This document shows, in pieces, positions 7,401 through 8,039 of a stretch of 8,039 nucleotides of DNA. The stretch spans positions 1 to 8,039 of the forward strand of contig CAMCJW010000122.1 of assembly GCA_945875195.1 (NCBI GenBank). The letters are read 5' to 3'. The position numbers and the translations under genes were made by a program. The stretch is from Chitinophaga pinensis (GTDB lineage: Bacteria; Bacteroidota; Bacteroidia; UKL13-3). How positions within the stretch are numbered: the stretch's first letter is position 1; every line of letters starts with the position of its first letter. The notes under the pieces were generated by a model, which did no database searches, was not told the DNA's origin, and saw only the letters and a list, made by a program, of their open reading frames with translations.

Positions 7401-8039
7401 GATAAACTACTTCTGGTTAGCTTATAATATACGTGCCACGGCTAATATTGGTGACTCAGTAGATGGAACTTGGGATTCAGTAACAATTGCTGGAGTTTCT
7501 AGAGTTGTGGCTAATAATAATCCAACTGGAAGCAGAGGTATCAGAGCAGCATATTGCCCAAGTAACGCTACTAGTACTGCTGATGAGGAAATCTGGAACG
7601 TAACTTTTGGTACTTTGAATAATACTTCAACTTGTGCTACCACTGGTGGTCCTGGTTCAACTTTGAGTTTTTATTCAAATTATTCAGCTACGGTTGCTGC
7701 ACCAAATATTCCAGCTGGAATTCCGAGGCCTTTTAGTGTTAATGCGGCAAGTTGCGGTGGTAACTACTCTTCTAGTTTAGGTATATATATTGATTACAAT
7801 CAAAATGGTATTTTTGATTTGCCAATAGAATTGGTATACTCAAACAATGCTTTTACCTCAAGTAATGTTGGTGCCCAAATCATTTCTGGAAACATTACGG
7901 TTCCTTGTACTGCATTAAGTGGTAAAACTCGTATGAGAGTTGTGTTAACAGAAACTACAGTTGGAACTACATCTTGCGGAACATATACTTGGGGTGAAAC
8001 GGAAGACTACACAATTAATATTGTAAATGGTCCAGCAAC
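4414..8039 (+). CDS. Large exported multidomain surface protein, C-terminus beyond window
   Basis: The frame is open from the ATG at 4414 to the right edge, 1208 codons without a stop. Residues 1-27 form a signal peptide (K2 and K9, hydrophobic core 11-21, cleavage near SGQ at 26-28). Residues 30-236 resemble a choice-of-anchor J/cleaved-adhesin beta-sandwich (LLENFDSAF, then GWSQTR; FIDSLTIEEF at the end). TGNWADPATWVGG from residue 248 begins a long N/T/G-rich beta region to about 745, similar to G8/beta-helix-like parts of T9SS surface proteins. Two tandem BNR-associated, sialidase N-terminal-like modules follow (about 751-893 and 898-1043), sharing NYFWLAYN at 849-856 and 998-1005. A GEVED-like domain (about 1047-1204) has the loop DYNQNGIFD (1127-1135), possibly calcium-binding, and GETEDYTI (1194-1201). 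No catalytic domain is visible. It is probably an adhesin or structural surface protein carrying a T9SS sorting domain past the edge (inference). Confidence 0.88.
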   Translation, partial: MKTNILSLKSFLVLLLILLGANQQMSGQVYLLENFDSAFVGVPGAPPGWSQTRFDYWGNGTPTALNIAGPKDWQRNRVVSAGVWSSQSFGTIPNAAVTDSGALWLEDYYFGTSTNMLSRRIESPTVNLVTATSPYLRFNMFFAQNSNYTYPIMVMASNDNGATWKSIMHVQPNADVIATTTTGSGTMNAATPWSKITIKIPDAYKVANAKFAFYRNNPYSPYSFNSNPFIDSLTIEEFTPTTITSAQTGNWADPATWVGGVIPNSNNNVVIASSHVVTSNVNISRMQDLTVNGGGSFLYFSTATNTVSQIFGNLTIDTLGSFNIGTSASSLVSRWLYVGGNLFNNGTLNMGTSTAATLYLTGGTPSVFSNNGTITNNYISSIYFTNSAGTSFNPTMNNNVVIRNSLFLIDGPVSPNGKLVVGLSANTMALTRGCEKAYFTQRPIYPALGAALRSVTYGGGTNGNPTMGIFYKDTIFVGNETDTLSTGVHFIRGTFTMNTQNHVKLRNPLQIGDTIGATTLASATNQGGLTTFSRGILFTNDVNILTVGPIGSGSVGAAPSLNNVTPPTTHGSYVVGPVRFIRPIAGVLTTTLSLPFGYGSEFLQLANPNNVRRYMQVSAGAGWAGQIITARALNNASGAVGAPQSSLLTNKMYQLSLQPGQNLPATSILTISTMEEAGGVANRDVLLGNQDQLFIMQSANANGPWVARSLTSGAGAFVTNTTYTKSTSATAPGPISGNGEFYAWGTSAPLMNFQSGSVTRETGPVSIGAQDMVILQVKVTVNGQIPTNVTRLNFNTSGTSRLAAISSAKVYYTGNNAGFSNSTQFGATVTAPSGNIALTGNQVLVNGDNYFWLAYNVASGALIGDSLRANLDSIVVVDTARILVTTPTIGFRVVSLPMTFVSASANQINLSKVEVAATNEELLLLTVNMSPTGAPISVSNFALTTNGSANASGNIGAASIYYSGSSNNFSTAQLIGTLNNPNGAFNISGNQNLLNGINYFWLAYNIRATANIGDSVDGTWDSVTIAGVSRVVANNNPTGSRGIRAAYCPSNATSTADEEIWNVTFGTLNNTSTCATTGGPGSTLSFYSNYSATVAAPNIPAGIPRPFSVNAASCGGNYSSSLGIYIDYNQNGIFDLPIELVYSNNAFTSSNVGAQIISGNITVPCTALSGKTRMRVVLTETTVGTTSCGTYTWGETEDYTINIVNGPA
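5064..5081 (+). repeat. Perfect 9-bp tandem duplication inside the surface-protein gene
   Basis: CCCGTACAG occurs twice head to tail, at 5064-5072 and 5073-5081. The unit is a whole number of codons, so the frame is kept and the protein reads PYSPYS in the N-terminal adhesin-like domain. It looks like a small slippage duplication and is more GC-rich than its surroundings. Confidence 0.85.
6664..7545 (+). repeat. Two tandem BNR-associated modules (protein-level repeat)
   Basis: Two consecutive segments, about 6664-7095 and 7105-7545, encode related modules of roughly 145 residues. Both contain a YYTG/YYSG strand, then GNQ-LxNG-NYFWLAYN, then GDS and a closing Gly-rich turn (TPTIGFRVV; NPTGSRGI). 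The nucleotide sequences have diverged (for example TATTTTTGGCTAGCT against TACTTCTGGTTAGCT), so the duplication is old or was acquired as a ready-made pair. The resemblance to the domain that precedes BNR repeats in some Bacteroidota sialidases is from memory. Confidence 0.7.

Noticed and set aside
6975..7643. Three minus-strand open frames of 73-100 codons at 6975-7277, 7085-7357 and 7422-7643
   Set aside because: They lie opposite the tandem BNR-associated modules and overlap each other. The Ala/Val/Leu-rich or odd compositions are those of antisense readings of a Thr/Asn/Ser-rich gene.
1..8039. Defence system, CRISPR array, mobile element, prophage or structured RNA
   Set aside because: I looked for regular spacers, transposase or integrase motifs, terminal inverted repeats, tRNA cloverleafs and long conserved hairpins and found none. 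Nearly all of the window is explained by four coding regions, and the nuclease carries export and sorting signals, so it is unlikely to act on phage DNA inside the cell.

Overview
The window looks like chromosomal DNA of a member of the Bacteroidota. The base composition is AT-rich. None of the four starts has a Shine-Dalgarno sequence, and they are preceded by A/T-rich leaders. Signal peptides end in the '...GQ' or '...AQ' form common in this phylum. A type IX secretion (T9SS) sorting domain, a GEVED-type domain and a DUF2851 protein also point that way. I cannot name a genus.

Layout. On the minus strand, a DUF2851-family protein (278-1579) is followed by the 5' part of a small exported protein of unknown function (start 335, running off the left edge). 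The two genes overlap by 58 nt in different frames, so they are probably one transcript. A 173-bp divergent intergenic region (1580-1752) carries repeated AATACC/GGTATT elements and a candidate minus-strand promoter.

On the plus strand, an 844-residue modular endonuclease I-type nuclease (1753-4287) carries a signal peptide and a C-terminal T9SS sorting domain. A 126-bp AT-rich gap with two small hairpins follows. Then comes a very large exported protein (4414 to beyond 8039, at least 1208 residues) that is open in one frame to the right edge. It contains an adhesin-like N-terminal domain, a long repetitive beta-rich middle, two tandem copies of a BNR-associated (sialidase N-terminal-like) module and a GEVED-like domain.

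How the genes fit together. The two plus-strand genes both encode exported multidomain proteins of the kind that T9SS releases or anchors at the cell surface: one nuclease and one probable adhesin or structural protein. The minus-strand pair is not obviously related to them. I see no RNA gene, insertion sequence, CRISPR array, prophage or defence system. The large open frames leave little unexplained sequence, and the window reads as ordinary Bacteroidota chromosome. The points most worth a second look are the unusual residue next to the nuclease active site, the overlapping start in the left operon, and the catalytic-domain-free architecture of the right-hand protein.
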